Shown: positions 49,738-59,928, counted from the first letter of the stretch. The stretch is 64,000 bases of DNA from Hamadaea tsunoensis DSM 44101 (GCF_000428945.1 NZ_AUAX01000022.1:62001-126000); one strand, 5' to 3'. Notes: generated by a model not told the origin, from the sequence alone. Made by a program: numbers and translations.

Positions 49738-52253
49738 GGACGGAGGCCTACGCCCGCGCGGCCGCCCTCCACGCCGCCGGGGTCGAGGCCGCCAACGACA
49801 TGCGCCCCACCGCCGGTGCCCGCCGGCTGCGCCAGGCCCTCGCGCTGCTCGCCGCGGTCGACGACCCCGAGGCCGTTCAGCTGCGCGGGCGGGTCCTGGT
49901 CAGCCTCGCGTACTCCGTCGCCGAGCAGGGGGACACCGATCTCGGACTGCGCCACCTCGACGAGGCCGAATCGCTGCTGCCGCCGTCCGAGCGTGGTGTC
50001 CTGCATGGACAGCGAGCGGTCCTGCTGCGCCGCACCGGCCGCGACGACGAGGCGCTCGCCGAGTACGACCGGGCACTGGCCGTCGTCGACGAACGCCGCG
50101 AACCGCGCGAGCTCGCCCGCGTCCTGCTCAACCGCGGCGTACTGCACCTGCGCGCGTCCCGCCCGCCGGCCGCGCGGGCCGACCTCGCCCGGGCCGCCCG
50201 GGTCGCCCGCCGCCACGGCCTCACCCTCATCGCGACCAAGGCCGGCCACAACCTCGCGCTGCTCGACCTCGCCGCCGGCGACCTGCCCCGCGCGCTGTCC
50301 GCCTTCAACAACATCGCCCAGGAGTACGCGCGGGAGGCGCCCGGCGTACTGCCGCTCCTGGCCCTGGACCGCGCCCGTGTCCTGCTGGCCGCCGGGCTCT
50401 ACCGGGAGGCGGACGAGGAACTGGCCGGGGCGGCGGCCGCGCTGCGTACGCAGGGGATGAGCCAGGACGACGGTGAGGCGCTGCTCGCCCGGGCCGAGGC
50501 CGCCCTGCTCGCCGGTCGCCCCGCCGCCGCCGGTCGCTGGGCGGCCGAGGCCCGCGCGACCTTCGACCGCCGCAAGAACGGCCGCTTCTGGGAGCTGGCG
50601 GAGCTGGTCGGCGCCCGCGCCTCGGCCGCCGAGGGGGCGCCGTCGGCCCGGCTGCTGCGCCGGCTGACGGGACTCGCCGATCGGCTCGCCGCGCTCGGGC
50701 TGGACGAGGACGCCCGGGTCGCCGGACTGCTCGCCGCCCGGTGCGCCGCCGGACTCGGCCGGGACGGCGAGGCGCGGACGCTGCTGTCGGCGTACGGGCG
50801 CCGGCGGCGGGGCGACCGGCTGGACACCCGGGTGCTGGGCCGGCTGGTCCGGGCCGAGGTCACCGGTACGCGTCGCGAACTGGCCGACGGCCTCGCGGAG
50901 CTGCACCGCTACCGGGCGGCGTTCGGCTGCCTCGACCTGCAGACGGGTGCGGCGGTGCACGGCCGGGACCTGGCCGCGGCGGGCGTACGCCACGCGCTGT
51001 CGGACGGCCGCGCGGCGACCGTCTTCCGCTGGGCCGAGCGGTCGCGGGCACAGGCGCTGCTGCTGCCGGCGGTCCGCCCGCCGCACGATCCGGAGGCGGC
51101 GGCCGCCGTGGAGCGGCTGCGCCAGTTGCGCCTGTCGACGGGGGAAGCCGAGCGGGCCGGCCGCCCCACGGCGGCCCTGCGGGCGCTGTGCGCGGAGCTG
51201 GAACGCCGGATCCGTCAGCGGTCCTGGGCCTCGCCCGGCGCGGGCGGCGTCACCGAACCCGTCGCCCTACGGGACGCGGCCGCGGCGCTCGGCGACGCCG
51301 CGATGGTCGTGTACCTGCGCGACGGGCCGACCCTGCACGCGCTGATCCTCCAGAATGGACGAGCGCGGTTGGCGGTGCTGGGATCGGCGGCCGCGGCGGA
51401 GGAGTCGGTGCTCCGGCTGCGCGCGGACCTCGACGCCCTGGCCGGCCGGGCGCTTCCCGAGCGGCTGGCGACCGCGATCCTCGCCGCCCTGCGCCGGGAC
51501 GCCGAGGCGCTCGCGGACGTGGTGCTCGCGCCGGTCCTGCCGGTCGTGGGCGACCGGCCGCTGGTGCTGGTGCCGACCGGCGGTCTGATGGTGGCGCCGT
51601 GGTCGCTGCTGCCCGGCTGTGCGGGGCGGCCGGTGACCGTCACCCCGTCGGCAACCACCTGGTACGCGGCGCGGTCCCGCATCGGGGCGGCTCCGGGCCG
51701 GAGCTCCAGGCCGGTGCCGGGGGAGGGGCCGGTGACGCTCGTGGCCGGCCCGGGCAACGACCGCGCCGAGGCCGAGATCCGCGAGATCGCCGCCCTGTAC
51801 CCCGGCTCGGCCGTGCTCACCGGCTCCGGGGCGACCGCCGGGGCGACCGCCGCGGCGATGTCCGGTGCCGGCCTGGTCCACGTGGCCGCGCACGGCCGGC
51901 ACCAGGCCCAGAATCCGCTGTTCTCGTCGTTCGAGCTGGCCGACGGGCCGCTCATGGGCTACGACCTCCAGCAGTTGGCGGCGCCCCCGCGCCGGGCCGT
52001 TCTGTCCACATGCGATCTCGGTCTCGCCGACGTACGCCCCGGCGACGAGTCGATCGGCCTCACGACCGCGCTCATCGCCGCCGGGACGGTCACGGTGGTG
52101 GCCAGCGTCGGCCGGGTCGCCGACGACGTGGCGATGCGGGTGATGACGGATCTGCACCGCCATCTCGCCGCCGGTGGTACGCCCGCCGCGGCGCTCGCTG
52201 CCGCGACGGGCGGTGAACCGACGGGATTCGTCTGCTTCGGCGCCGGCGACTGA
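49734..52253 (+). CDS. TPR-CHAT caspase-like protein
   Basis: An 839-residue protein. Residues about 1-480 are helical repeats of TPR type (VLVSLAYSVAEQGDTDLGLR, RDDEALAEYDRALAVVD, AGHNLALLDLAAGDLPRAL). The C-terminal CHAT domain (about 520-839) has LVLVPTGGLMVAPWSLLP and the catalytic His720 (VHVAAHGRH) and Cys760 (AVLSTCDLGLA) of the caspase/separase clan. Such proteins cleave specific partners when the TPR part senses a signal. Starts with GTG overlapping the previous stop. Length and order are typical of TPR-CHAT proteins such as Csx29, which cleaves a sigma-factor inhibitor, though no CRISPR genes are present. Confidence 0.87.
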   Translation: MRTEAYARAAALHAAGVEAANDMRPTAGARRLRQALALLAAVDDPEAVQLRGRVLVSLAYSVAEQGDTDLGLRHLDEAESLLPPSERGVLHGQRAVLLRRTGRDDEALAEYDRALAVVDERREPRELARVLLNRGVLHLRASRPPAARADLARAARVARRHGLTLIATKAGHNLALLDLAAGDLPRALSAFNNIAQEYAREAPGVLPLLALDRARVLLAAGLYREADEELAGAAAALRTQGMSQDDGEALLARAEAALLAGRPAAAGRWAAEARATFDRRKNGRFWELAELVGARASAAEGAPSARLLRRLTGLADRLAALGLDEDARVAGLLAARCAAGLGRDGEARTLLSAYGRRRRGDRLDTRVLGRLVRAEVTGTRRELADGLAELHRYRAAFGCLDLQTGAAVHGRDLAAAGVRHALSDGRAATVFRWAERSRAQALLLPAVRPPHDPEAAAAVERLRQLRLSTGEAERAGRPTAALRALCAELERRIRQRSWASPGAGGVTEPVALRDAAAALGDAAMVVYLRDGPTLHALILQNGRARLAVLGSAAAAEESVLRLRADLDALAGRALPERLATAILAALRRDAEALADVVLAPVLPVVGDRPLVLVPTGGLMVAPWSLLPGCAGRPVTVTPSATTWYAARSRIGAAPGRSSRPVPGEGPVTLVAGPGNDRAEAEIREIAALYPGSAVLTGSGATAGATAAAMSGAGLVHVAAHGRHQAQNPLFSSFELADGPLMGYDLQQLAAPPRRAVLSTCDLGLADVRPGDESIGLTTALIAAGTVTVVASVGRVADDVAMRVMTDLHRHLAAGGTPAAALAAATGGEPTGFVCFGAGD

Positions 52254-52266
52254 GTGTCCTCGGTGT

Positions 52267-52797
52267 CTAGACGCAGTGGAAGACGACCGTGACCCAGCCG
52301 GTGCCGGAGTGGTTCGGTGCCGACACCACCACCGCGAATTCCGTGAGCCCGCTGACGCTCCCGGAGATGTGCACGGTCGCGGTCTTCCCGTCCGGCATGA
52401 CCCCGGTGGCGGGCGAGAACGACACGTCGCGCAGGATGTTGCCCTGCAGCGGCCATTGGCCCTGCGTCGTCTGGTCGACCGCGGTGGCGGTCCATACGAT
52501 CTGGCCCCGGTAGGCGCTCACCGCGAGTGCGCTGTCGATGGCCGCGCAGTTGACCCGGTCGCTGCCGCCGGTACCCCGGAAGGTCGCCTGCGGCGTACCG
52601 CTGGATTCCGCGGCACTCCCCGCCGCGGCCTTGCTGTTGCCGGCGGCCGGGCTCGCCGCATCCGGCGGCGCGGCCGTGGACCCGCCGCCGCCGTTGTTGC
52701 CACTCGTGCCCTTGTCGCCGGAGCCTCCGCCGCCGCACGCGATCGTGATCGCGGCGAGCGCCGCGAGGCCCGCCACCGCCCATCGGTTGATCTTCAT
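52267..52797 (-). CDS. Small lipoprotein
   Basis: A 176-residue lipoprotein: signal MKINRWAVAGLAALAAITIA, lipobox ITIAC (Cys21), then a Gly/Ala/Ser-rich linker to about residue 65 and a beta-rich domain ending in GTGWVTVVFHCV with a likely Cys pair (VNCAAID and the final Cys). No known family. It is convergent with the CHAT gene, 13 bp between stops. GGAGGGGAGA precedes ATG 52797. Confidence 0.75.
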   Translation of the reverse strand: MKINRWAVAGLAALAAITIACGGGGSGDKGTSGNNGGGGSTAAPPDAASPAAGNSKAAAGSAAESSGTPQATFRGTGGSDRVNCAAIDSALAVSAYRGQIVWTATAVDQTTQGQWPLQGNILRDVSFSPATGVMPDGKTATVHISGSVSGLTEFAVVVSAPNHSGTGWVTVVFHCV

Positions 52798-52954
52798 GAT
52801 TCTCCCCTCCTCGGTCTGATGCTGGAGGGGCGCCGGGCCCGTCGCAGATACCTCGGGCGGCAGGAAATCTCGATGTATCTGGCGGCCCGCCGCCGGCCCC
52901 TGTCTTCCAGTCACGTCTTCCGTCTCGCAGTCACCAGTCCTGAGGGAGCCCGTC

Positions 52955-53254
52955 ATGACAAACCCCAACTTCGCCGCCCAGCAGGCGGCCCAGCAGGCGG
53001 CCCGGCAAGCCCAGCAAGCGGCGCAGCAGGCGGCGCAACAGGCCGCCTGGCAGGCGCAGCAAGCCCATCAGCACGCCGTGCGTCACGCTCAGCACGCCTC
53101 ACGGCAGTTCCACTCCGCCCCTCCCGTACGCCGTAACGGCGGCTCGTCGGCCGTCGGCAAGGTGATCGGCGCGATCTTCTTCCTCGCCGTCCTCGGTTTC
53201 ATCGTCTGGATCGGTCTCCAGGTGCTGTCCGCGGCGAACTCCTTCCCGCGCTGA
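52955..53254 (+). CDS. Gln/Ala-repeat membrane protein
   Basis: A 99-residue protein. Residues 7-37 are an AAQQAAQQ-type low-complexity repeat, followed by a His-rich stretch (AHQHAVRHAQHAS), and a single C-terminal membrane helix (IGAIFFLAVLGFIVWIGLQVL). The N-terminal part would form a cytoplasmic amphipathic helix or coiled coil. GGGAG six bases before ATG 52955. No family known to me. Confidence 0.7.
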   Translation: MTNPNFAAQQAAQQAARQAQQAAQQAAQQAAWQAQQAHQHAVRHAQHASRQFHSAPPVRRNGGSSAVGKVIGAIFFLAVLGFIVWIGLQVLSAANSFPR

Positions 53255-53313
53255 CGGGGCTGCGACCTGCGCCGGCGGGTGAATGTCGGAGGGGGCACCT
53301 AGAGTCTGGCGGC

Positions 53314-53706
53314 ATGGCGATGGTGACCTTTGTGGACGAGACCACGGCCGGTGATCGCGCGGCCGCCTGGCATCTGGAGATCTTCGAGGAGCGGCTGGCG
53401 CTGGGCGAGCTGATCCGGCGCCGGGTGTTCCAGGAGGTGGCCGAGCACAACGCGCGCGGCGGCGACGTGTTCCGCGGCCTGGTCCAGCCGGCCGGCGCCG
53501 AGAAGCGGCCCGACGGCTTCCGCCTGCCCGAGCCGCGGAAGGTCGATGCCGACCAGCAGGCGAACCGTGCGCTGGAAGCCTTTCAGCGCAACGGTTTCGT
53601 GGTGCTCGTCGACGACCGCCAGGTGGAGGGGCTCGACACGGTCGTCGAGCTCAGCCGGGGCACCGAGATCACCTTCCTGAAGCTCGTCCCGCTGGTGGGT
53701 GGCTGA
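53314..53706 (+). CDS. Small partner of the DUF4132 protein
   Basis: A 130-residue soluble protein. Blocks EERLALGELIRRRVFQEVAEHNAR, GLVQP and RALEAFQRNGFVVLVDDRQVE, ending FLKLVPLVGG, are familiar from small proteins encoded just upstream of DUF4132 genes in many bacteria (from memory). Its stop overlaps the DUF4132 start by one base, so the two form a complex or pathway. TAGAGT stands eight bases before ATG 53314 (possible leaderless start). Function unknown. Confidence 0.75.
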   Translation: MAMVTFVDETTAGDRAAAWHLEIFEERLALGELIRRRVFQEVAEHNARGGDVFRGLVQPAGAEKRPDGFRLPEPRKVDADQQANRALEAFQRNGFVVLVDDRQVEGLDTVVELSRGTEITFLKLVPLVGG

Positions 53707-56204
53707 TGGCGCACAACGACTTCGCCCTGCACCGCGAGCAGATGGACGCGCTCGGCCGGTTGCGGGCGGCCGGCGACTGGCCGGCCCTGGCCGACGCCGT
53801 CGTCGCCTACGCGCGCTCGCCCCGGCAGGCCGGCCGGGACCGGGACTGGCGGGACGTCTCCGCCGTCTCCCTGTCCCTGCTGAAAATCCCGGCCGACCGG
53901 CTGCTCGACGTGCTGGCCGAGCTGATGACGCGGCTCGACGGGCTCGACGATGAGGACCACCGGCGGGTGCTGGGCCACCTGGTGCTGCGGACGCTCGGCT
54001 CGTTCCCGGCCGGGGCCGCTCCGGACGCGGCGGAACGGCTGCTGGAGCTGGCCGGGCGCTACAACCTGTTCATCGAGCGCCGGCAGGTCGCCGACTGGGC
54101 GCAGATCGTCCACGATGCCGGCCGCCGGTTCTCGCCCGCCGCGCTCGGGGTCGTCCGCCGGACCGTCGAGGTCGCCGGCTACTGGGTCACCGATGCGATC
54201 AAGCCGATCCTGGCCTCCTACGCCGGCACGCCGCTGAACCCCGGCGAGGCCTGGGCGGACCGGGCCGTGGCCGACGCCGCCGACCTGGGCCCGGCCTGGG
54301 GCGCGCTGCTGGCCCACGCAGCCAAGGCGACCAGCGCCCGGCCGTCCGCGAAATGGGAGGCCGAGGCGCGCAGGCTGCTGGCCGCGACCGGCGAGACCAC
54401 CGGCGACCACCTCCGCTCCTGGTACGCGCTGGTCGGCCGGCCGCGTACGGTCCCGCTGCGGTCCAGCGAGTACGAGGGGGAGGTCAACGAGACGTTCGAC
54501 CCGGTGAACGCGACCGTGCTGCGCGGGCTGATCTGGCTGGCGGCCTATGTGCCGGAGCATCCGGAGACCGCCCGCGTGCTCGGGGCCGTGGTCGACACGA
54601 GCCTGCGCAAGGTGGCCGGGATCGGGCCGCGGAACCCGAAGACGGCCAACGCCGCGGTGTGGGCGCTCGCGAACATCCCGACCGAGGCGGCCCTCGCGCA
54701 GATCGCCCGCCTCGCCACCCGGGTCACGTTCAAGGGGACGCTGAAGGAGCTCAACGCCGCCCTCGACGCCCGGGCCGCCGCGCTCGGCCTGAGCCGGGAG
54801 GAGGTCGAGGAGCTGGCCGTGCCGACCTACGGCCTGACCGCCGTCGGCGTCCGCGAGGAGAAGTTCGGCGACACGACGGTCACCTTCGACGCGGCGGCCG
54901 GCATGGTGACGTGGCGTACCGGGGCGGGCAAGGTCGTCAAGGCCCCGCCCGCCGCCGTCCGCACCGGGTACGCCGAGGAGCTGAAGGAGTTCAAGGCCGG
55001 CGTCAAGGACGTCGAGAAGATGCTGTCGGCCCAGGCCGAACGGCTCGACCGGCAGTTCCTCGCCCGCCGGGTCTGGGAGTTCGGCGCCTGGCGGGAGCGG
55101 TACCTCGACCACCCGTTGATCGGGGTGCACACCCGTCGGCTTATCTGGCTGGTCGACGGGGTGGCCTGCGCGTACGCGGACGGGAGCCTGCGGACGGTCG
55201 CGGGGGCGGCGGTCGACGGCGGGCGGGAGGTCGTCCTGTGGCATCCGATCGGCCGGCCGGTCGACGAGGTGCTGGCGTGGCGCGCCTGGCTGGAGGACAG
55301 GCGGGTGACGCAGCCGTTCAAGCAGGCGCACCGCGAGGTCTACCTGCTCACCGCGGCGGAGGAGAACACGCGGACCTACTCCAACCGGTTCGCCGCGCAC
55401 GTCCTGCGCCAGCATCAGTTCCACGCGCTGGCGGCCGTCCGGGGCTGGCGGAACAGGCTGCGGCTCATGGTCGACGACTCGTACGAGCCGGCCCTGCGCG
55501 AGCTGCCCGCGTGGGGGCTGCGGGCGGAGTACTGGATCGAGGGCATCGGCGACGACTGGGTGACCGACACGACCGAGTCCGGCTCCTACCTGCGCGTCGC
55601 CACCGACCAGGTCCGGTTCTACCCGGTGGCGGCGCCGGAGAACTACGCGCACGCCGGCGGGGGCGGCTACGAGCAGTGGGTACCCGGCGGCGCCCAGCCG
55701 ACCGACCCGATCCCGCTGGCCGACATCCCGCCGCTGGTGCTCAGCGAGGTGCTGCGGGACATCGACCTGTTCGTCGGCGTCGCCAGCGTCGGCAACGATC
55801 CGACCTGGGAAGACGGGGGCCCGGAGGGCAGGTTCCGCGAATACTGGCAGTCCTTCAGCTTCGGCGAGCTGAGCGGCACCGCCGAGACCCGCAAGGCGCT
55901 GCTCGAACGGCTCGTCCCGCGGCTGGCCATCCGGGACCGGGCCCACGTGGACGGCCGGTTCCTGGTGGTGCGGGGCGACCGCCGGACCTACAAGATCCAT
56001 CTGGGCTCGGGCAACATCCTCATGGAGCCCAACGACCAGTACCTGTGCATCGTGCCGAAGCAGGCGCCGGAGCGTACGGGCGACCTGTTCCTGCCGTTCG
56101 AGGGCGACCGGGTGCTGGCCGTGATCCTGAGCAAGGCGATGCTCCTGGCGAAGGACACCGAGATCACCGATCCGAGCATCACGCGGCAGCTGACGCTCCG
56201 ATGA
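53706..56204 (+). CDS. DUF4132 (MolR-like) protein
   Basis: An 832-residue cytoplasmic protein. The N-terminal 400 residues are helical repeats (for example AAYVPEHPETARVLGAVVDTSLRK... and NPKTANAAVWALANIPTEAAL). The DUF4132 core lies at about 485-660: VLAWRAWLEDRRVTQPFKQAHREVYLLT is followed by ENTRTYSNRFAAHVLRQHQF and RGWRNRLRL. The family includes E. coli MolR, often found with a WGR domain, which is absent here. Its molecular role is not established; I associate it loosely with conflict or DNA-repair-like gene sets, without proof. Co-transcribed with the 130-residue protein upstream. Confidence 0.82.
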   Translation: MAHNDFALHREQMDALGRLRAAGDWPALADAVVAYARSPRQAGRDRDWRDVSAVSLSLLKIPADRLLDVLAELMTRLDGLDDEDHRRVLGHLVLRTLGSFPAGAAPDAAERLLELAGRYNLFIERRQVADWAQIVHDAGRRFSPAALGVVRRTVEVAGYWVTDAIKPILASYAGTPLNPGEAWADRAVADAADLGPAWGALLAHAAKATSARPSAKWEAEARRLLAATGETTGDHLRSWYALVGRPRTVPLRSSEYEGEVNETFDPVNATVLRGLIWLAAYVPEHPETARVLGAVVDTSLRKVAGIGPRNPKTANAAVWALANIPTEAALAQIARLATRVTFKGTLKELNAALDARAAALGLSREEVEELAVPTYGLTAVGVREEKFGDTTVTFDAAAGMVTWRTGAGKVVKAPPAAVRTGYAEELKEFKAGVKDVEKMLSAQAERLDRQFLARRVWEFGAWRERYLDHPLIGVHTRRLIWLVDGVACAYADGSLRTVAGAAVDGGREVVLWHPIGRPVDEVLAWRAWLEDRRVTQPFKQAHREVYLLTAAEENTRTYSNRFAAHVLRQHQFHALAAVRGWRNRLRLMVDDSYEPALRELPAWGLRAEYWIEGIGDDWVTDTTESGSYLRVATDQVRFYPVAAPENYAHAGGGGYEQWVPGGAQPTDPIPLADIPPLVLSEVLRDIDLFVGVASVGNDPTWEDGGPEGRFREYWQSFSFGELSGTAETRKALLERLVPRLAIRDRAHVDGRFLVVRGDRRTYKIHLGSGNILMEPNDQYLCIVPKQAPERTGDLFLPFEGDRVLAVILSKAMLLAKDTEITDPSITRQLTLR

Positions 56205-56303
56205 TGTGATCATGAACTCCTTCCTCGGCCGGAAATTGCGTTGAGTGAAACGGGGAGGTCAAGGAGGCTGGAGGGACATCCGTCCGGCTTCTGGGAGTGA
56301 TCC

Positions 56304-59300
56304 ATGCGTCTGTTCCGTGACCTGTGGTCGGCCTCCCCCCGGCGATCACTGCTCGTCCTCATCGTCATCGCCGTCGGCGCCGCGGGATACTCGCTGGCCG
56401 CGGCGCTGGCCGGACCCGTGCTGCTCTACCGCTCGGGCGTGCTGTTCGTCGTGCTCGCGGTCGCCCTGGTGGCGGGCGTGCTCGGCGACCTCGTCATGGG
56501 GTTGAGCATCGCCAAGCTGACCGCAGACTGGTCGGCCCGCGTACGCCGGGAGCTGTGCCGGGTCTCGTTCGGCCAGGACCTGCCCGCGCTGGAGAACACG
56601 CCGGTCGGTGAACTGCTCGACCGGATCGACGGCGACGTCTACCAGGTGGCGTCCTCCGTGCGCTCCCAGGGCGTACGCATCGCCCAGTCGGTGACCATGG
56701 CGGTGATCTCGGCGGGGATCGCCCTTTTCGTCTGGTGGCCGGCCGGCGTGGTGATGTGCCTGGTGGCGACCCTTCTCGTGGTCCGGCTGCGCAAACCGGC
56801 CCAGCAGATCGCCCCGGCGCGGATGGCCGAGGAGGAGGCGTGGTCCGACCTCGCGGCCGTGATGGAGGAGTCGATCCACGGCCAGGACGACGTGCGGACC
56901 AGCCTCGCCCGCCCCTACGTCCTGCGCCTGTACGCCCAGCGGGCCGCCACCGTCCTCGAACGGGGCCGGCGGGTCTGGCTGCGCTCGGCCCGGCTGACGG
57001 CGACCGCCGCGACGGTGACGCGTACGAGCATCGTGCTCGTGGTCCTCGGCGGAACGTGGGCCCTGGTCAACGGCCATGTCGACGGGGCCCGGCTGACCGC
57101 GATCTGGCTGCTCGCGCTGAACTTCGGCGGCACCGTCGAACACTTGACCCGCATGATCCCCGAACTCCAGTACGCCCTCGGCGCCTGGGGCCGCGTCCTG
57201 CTGCTGCGCGACGCCGCCCAGGAACCGTTCGAGGGGGCGGCACCGGTCGAGGGCGATCTGGAGATCCGCGACCTGACCTTCCGCTACGCGACCCGCGACG
57301 ACCGCCCGGCCGCGCTGCGGAACGTGTCGCTGACGTTCGCCCAGGGCCGCTCGTACGCGCTGATCGGGCGTACCGGTTCGGGCAAGTCCACCCTGGTCAA
57401 GGTGCTCACCCGGGCGGTCGCCCTGGAACCGGGGAAGGTCTTCCTGGCCGGGACCGACCTGCTCGACCTGGACGTCGAGCAGCTGCGCCGGTGGGTGGCG
57501 GTGGTGCCGCAGCGTACGGACATCATCGCCGGCACCCTGGAGGAGAACATCGCGCTGTTCGACCCGCTGCTGCTGCCCAAGGCGGCCGCCGCCCTCGACG
57601 AGCTGGAACTCGGCGACTGGGTGGCCGACCTGCCCGACGGGCTGCAGACCCGGCTGGGCGACGGCGGCCACGTGCTGTCGGCCGGGCAGGAGCAACTCGT
57701 CGCCTTCGCCCGCATCCTCGTCCGCGATCCGCACGTGGTGATCCTCGACGAGGCGACCGCCCGGCTCGACCCCGTCACCGAGGTACGCGTCCAGCGCGCG
57801 ACCGAACGCCTGCTGCGCGACCGGATCGGCATCGTCATCGCCCACCGGCTCTCCTCGGTGCAGCACTGCGACGAGGTCGTCATCCTGGCGAACGGCCAGG
57901 TCGTCGAGGCCGGCCCGCTGGCGGACTCCGAGCGGTTCGCGGCGCTGCTGTCGTCCAGCGTCGACTCGCACACGCTCGTCCCCGTCGCGGCGGGCTCGGC
58001 CGGGGTCGCCGTGCTCGACCCGCCGGAGCCGGCAGCGCCGAAGGCGATCACGATGAGCGCCCCGCCGAAGTCGGATCCGCCGCCGCTGCCCGAGGCGCCG
58101 AAGACGCGTACGCTCTGGCAGATCTTCAAGCTCGCCACGAACGACCCGAGGTTCGGTCTCGGTGCGGTGGTGCTGTTCCTGGTCATGGTGGTGCTGGGCC
58201 TGGACGGGTCGGCGCTGCCGTGGCTGTGGTCGTCCATCGTGGACGGTGAGGGCAGCGCGTGGTGGCCGGCGGTCGGCATCGTCGCGGCGCTGATCGTCAC
58301 GGCGCCGATGCCCTATTACACGAGCCGCTGGTTCCCCGAATGGTGGGTACGCCAGATGCTGCGCATCAGCCAGCGCCTGGTGCACGGGCAGACGGGGCCG
58401 CGGCGGGTCAGCGCGCACACCCCGGCCGAAGTGGTGGCCCAGGGCGGCGACACCGAACGCGTCGTCATCCTCGCCGACAACCTGATTGACCAGGCGGCGT
58501 GCCTGGTCACGATCATCGCGATGACCCTGATCTCGGGCTCCCTCGTGCCGGCGGCCTTCTTCGCCGGCACCATGCTGCTGTCCGGGCTTGCCGCCACGCT
58601 GTTCGGCCCGCGCCTGGCCCGCTCCGCGAAGGGGACGGTCGCCGCGCGCGCCGCGTTCGCCACGGCGCTCGTGTCGTCACTGAACGCCGCGCGTACGGTC
58701 AAGCTCGCCGGTGCGACCGAACCGGTCCTGGCCCACCTCGCGCGCCTCGACGTCGAACGCAGCGAGCTGCAGCGCCGCGAGATCGCGGTGCAGGTGTGGG
58801 CGCGGTCCACGCCCTCCATCCTCAGTGGGCTGCTGCCCATCGCCGCCTGGGGCCTCTACCTCACCGGATCCCTGTCGGCGGGCGCGACCCTCGTCGCGAT
58901 CTCGACGCTGGGCTCCGCGCGCTGGTTCGCCTGGACCACCGCCTCGCTGATCTCCCAGTTCCCGTCGGCCCGCGTCTGGAGCCGGCGTACCGTGGCGATG
59001 ACCGGCGTCGGCGACTATTCGGCGAACGTCGACGGCGTCGACATCTCCTCGGGTACCGCTCCCGCACCCGTCGAAGCGCCGCGCGAACCGTTGCAGTGCC
59101 TGGAACTGGACCACTTCAGCGCGGTCCACGAGGACGGCACGGTCGCGGCCCGCGACGTCGACCTCAGCATCGACCGAGGTGAACTCGTCCTCGTCGTCGG
59201 CCCGGTCGGCGCGGGCAAGTCGTCGCTGCTGCGGGCGCTTGCCGGGATCGTCCACCACACCGGGGCGCTGCGCTGGAACGGTGAGCAGGTCACGAAGCCG

Positions 59301-59774
59301 GAACTGTTCCTGCGCCCCAACCAGGTCGGCTACGTCGCCCAGCTGCCGCGCGTCTTCTCCGGTTCGGTCGCCGACAACATCCAGCTCGGCCACGACGTCG
59401 AGGCGTCCGCCGCGGTCACCACGGCACAGCTCGACCACGACCTCGCCGAGGCGGGCGCCGGGCTCAGCCTGGTCATCGGGCACAAGGGCACCCGGCTCTC
59501 CGGCGGGCAGCTGCAACGGCTCGCGCTCGCCCGGGCGCTGGCACCGCGTACGGAGCTGCTGGTCGCCGACGACGTGTCCTCGGCGCTCGACGTGACGACG
59601 GAACTCGCGCTGTGGCGGGCCCTGCGCGAACGGGGGATCACGGTGATCGGTTCCACGTCGAAGCGGGCGGCGCTGGCGCAGGCGGACAAGGTGGTGGTCC
59701 TCATCGACGGGCAGGTGATGGCCCGCGGCAGCTGGCCGGCGCTGGAGTCCGACTGGGGCCATCTGGCCGGGTGA
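56304..59774 (+). CDS. Fused, asymmetric ABC exporter (TMD-NBD-TMD-NBD)
   Basis: An 1156-residue single-chain ABC transporter. NBD1: Walker [10 protein letters not shown] (355-363), signature LSAGQ (458-462), Walker B ending Asp482-Glu483, switch His514. A Pro/Ala-rich linker at about 575-600 joins the second half. NBD2: Walker [10 protein letters not shown] (966-974), canonical LSGGQ (1065-1069), but Asp1090 replaces the catalytic Glu and Ser1117 sits where the switch His should be. So one ATP site (NBD1 Walker + NBD2 signature) is competent and the other degenerate, as in heterodimeric exporters. Substrate unknown. Hairpin terminator follows. Confidence 0.87.
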   Translation: MRLFRDLWSASPRRSLLVLIVIAVGAAGYSLAAALAGPVLLYRSGVLFVVLAVALVAGVLGDLVMGLSIAKLTADWSARVRRELCRVSFGQDLPALENTPVGELLDRIDGDVYQVASSVRSQGVRIAQSVTMAVISAGIALFVWWPAGVVMCLVATLLVVRLRKPAQQIAPARMAEEEAWSDLAAVMEESIHGQDDVRTSLARPYVLRLYAQRAATVLERGRRVWLRSARLTATAATVTRTSIVLVVLGGTWALVNGHVDGARLTAIWLLALNFGGTVEHLTRMIPELQYALGAWGRVLLLRDAAQEPFEGAAPVEGDLEIRDLTFRYATRDDRPAALRNVSLTFAQGRSYALIGRTGSGKSTLVKVLTRAVALEPGKVFLAGTDLLDLDVEQLRRWVAVVPQRTDIIAGTLEENIALFDPLLLPKAAAALDELELGDWVADLPDGLQTRLGDGGHVLSAGQEQLVAFARILVRDPHVVILDEATARLDPVTEVRVQRATERLLRDRIGIVIAHRLSSVQHCDEVVILANGQVVEAGPLADSERFAALLSSSVDSHTLVPVAAGSAGVAVLDPPEPAAPKAITMSAPPKSDPPPLPEAPKTRTLWQIFKLATNDPRFGLGAVVLFLVMVVLGLDGSALPWLWSSIVDGEGSAWWPAVGIVAALIVTAPMPYYTSRWFPEWWVRQMLRISQRLVHGQTGPRRVSAHTPAEVVAQGGDTERVVILADNLIDQAACLVTIIAMTLISGSLVPAAFFAGTMLLSGLAATLFGPRLARSAKGTVAARAAFATALVSSLNAARTVKLAGATEPVLAHLARLDVERSELQRREIAVQVWARSTPSILSGLLPIAAWGLYLTGSLSAGATLVAISTLGSARWFAWTTASLISQFPSARVWSRRTVAMTGVGDYSANVDGVDISSGTAPAPVEAPREPLQCLELDHFSAVHEDGTVAARDVDLSIDRGELVLVVGPVGAGKSSLLRALAGIVHHTGALRWNGEQVTKPELFLRPNQVGYVAQLPRVFSGSVADNIQLGHDVEASAAVTTAQLDHDLAEAGAGLSLVIGHKGTRLSGGQLQRLALARALAPRTELLVADDVSSALDVTTELALWRALRERGITVIGSTSKRAALAQADKVVVLIDGQVMARGSWPALESDWGHLAG

Positions 59775-59797
59775 CCGCGACACCCGCGGTGTCGCGG
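59775..59797 (+). terminator. Hairpin terminator after the ABC exporter
   Basis: A perfect 10-bp stem (CCGCGACACC with its complement, loop CGC) starts at the base after the stop codon. There is no T-tract. Confidence 0.7.
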
Positions 59798-59885
59798 TGA
59801 TGACATTGATACGGGTATCGGGTTCGTCCCTCCGCGACACGGCGAGCCCACGAATGGACGGTGGCAGCGCCGCTCCCGGTGGTCG

Positions 59886-59906
59886 ATGGTAAGGGCGTCT
59901 TACCAT
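59886..59906. promoter_or_regulatory. Inverted repeat ATGGTAAG-N5-CTTACCAT
   Basis: A perfect 8-bp-arm palindrome ending 22 bp before the GH18 start. It is likely an operator for the GH18 gene. It does not resemble the DasR site known for chitinase genes. Confidence 0.55.
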
Positions 59907-59928
59907 TCTCCGCTGGAAGGTGGCCGCC

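Noticed and set aside
59886-59906. DasR binding site before the GH18 gene
   Set aside because: The palindrome ATGGTAAG-N5-CTTACCAT does not match the TGGTCTAGACCA-type DasR box.
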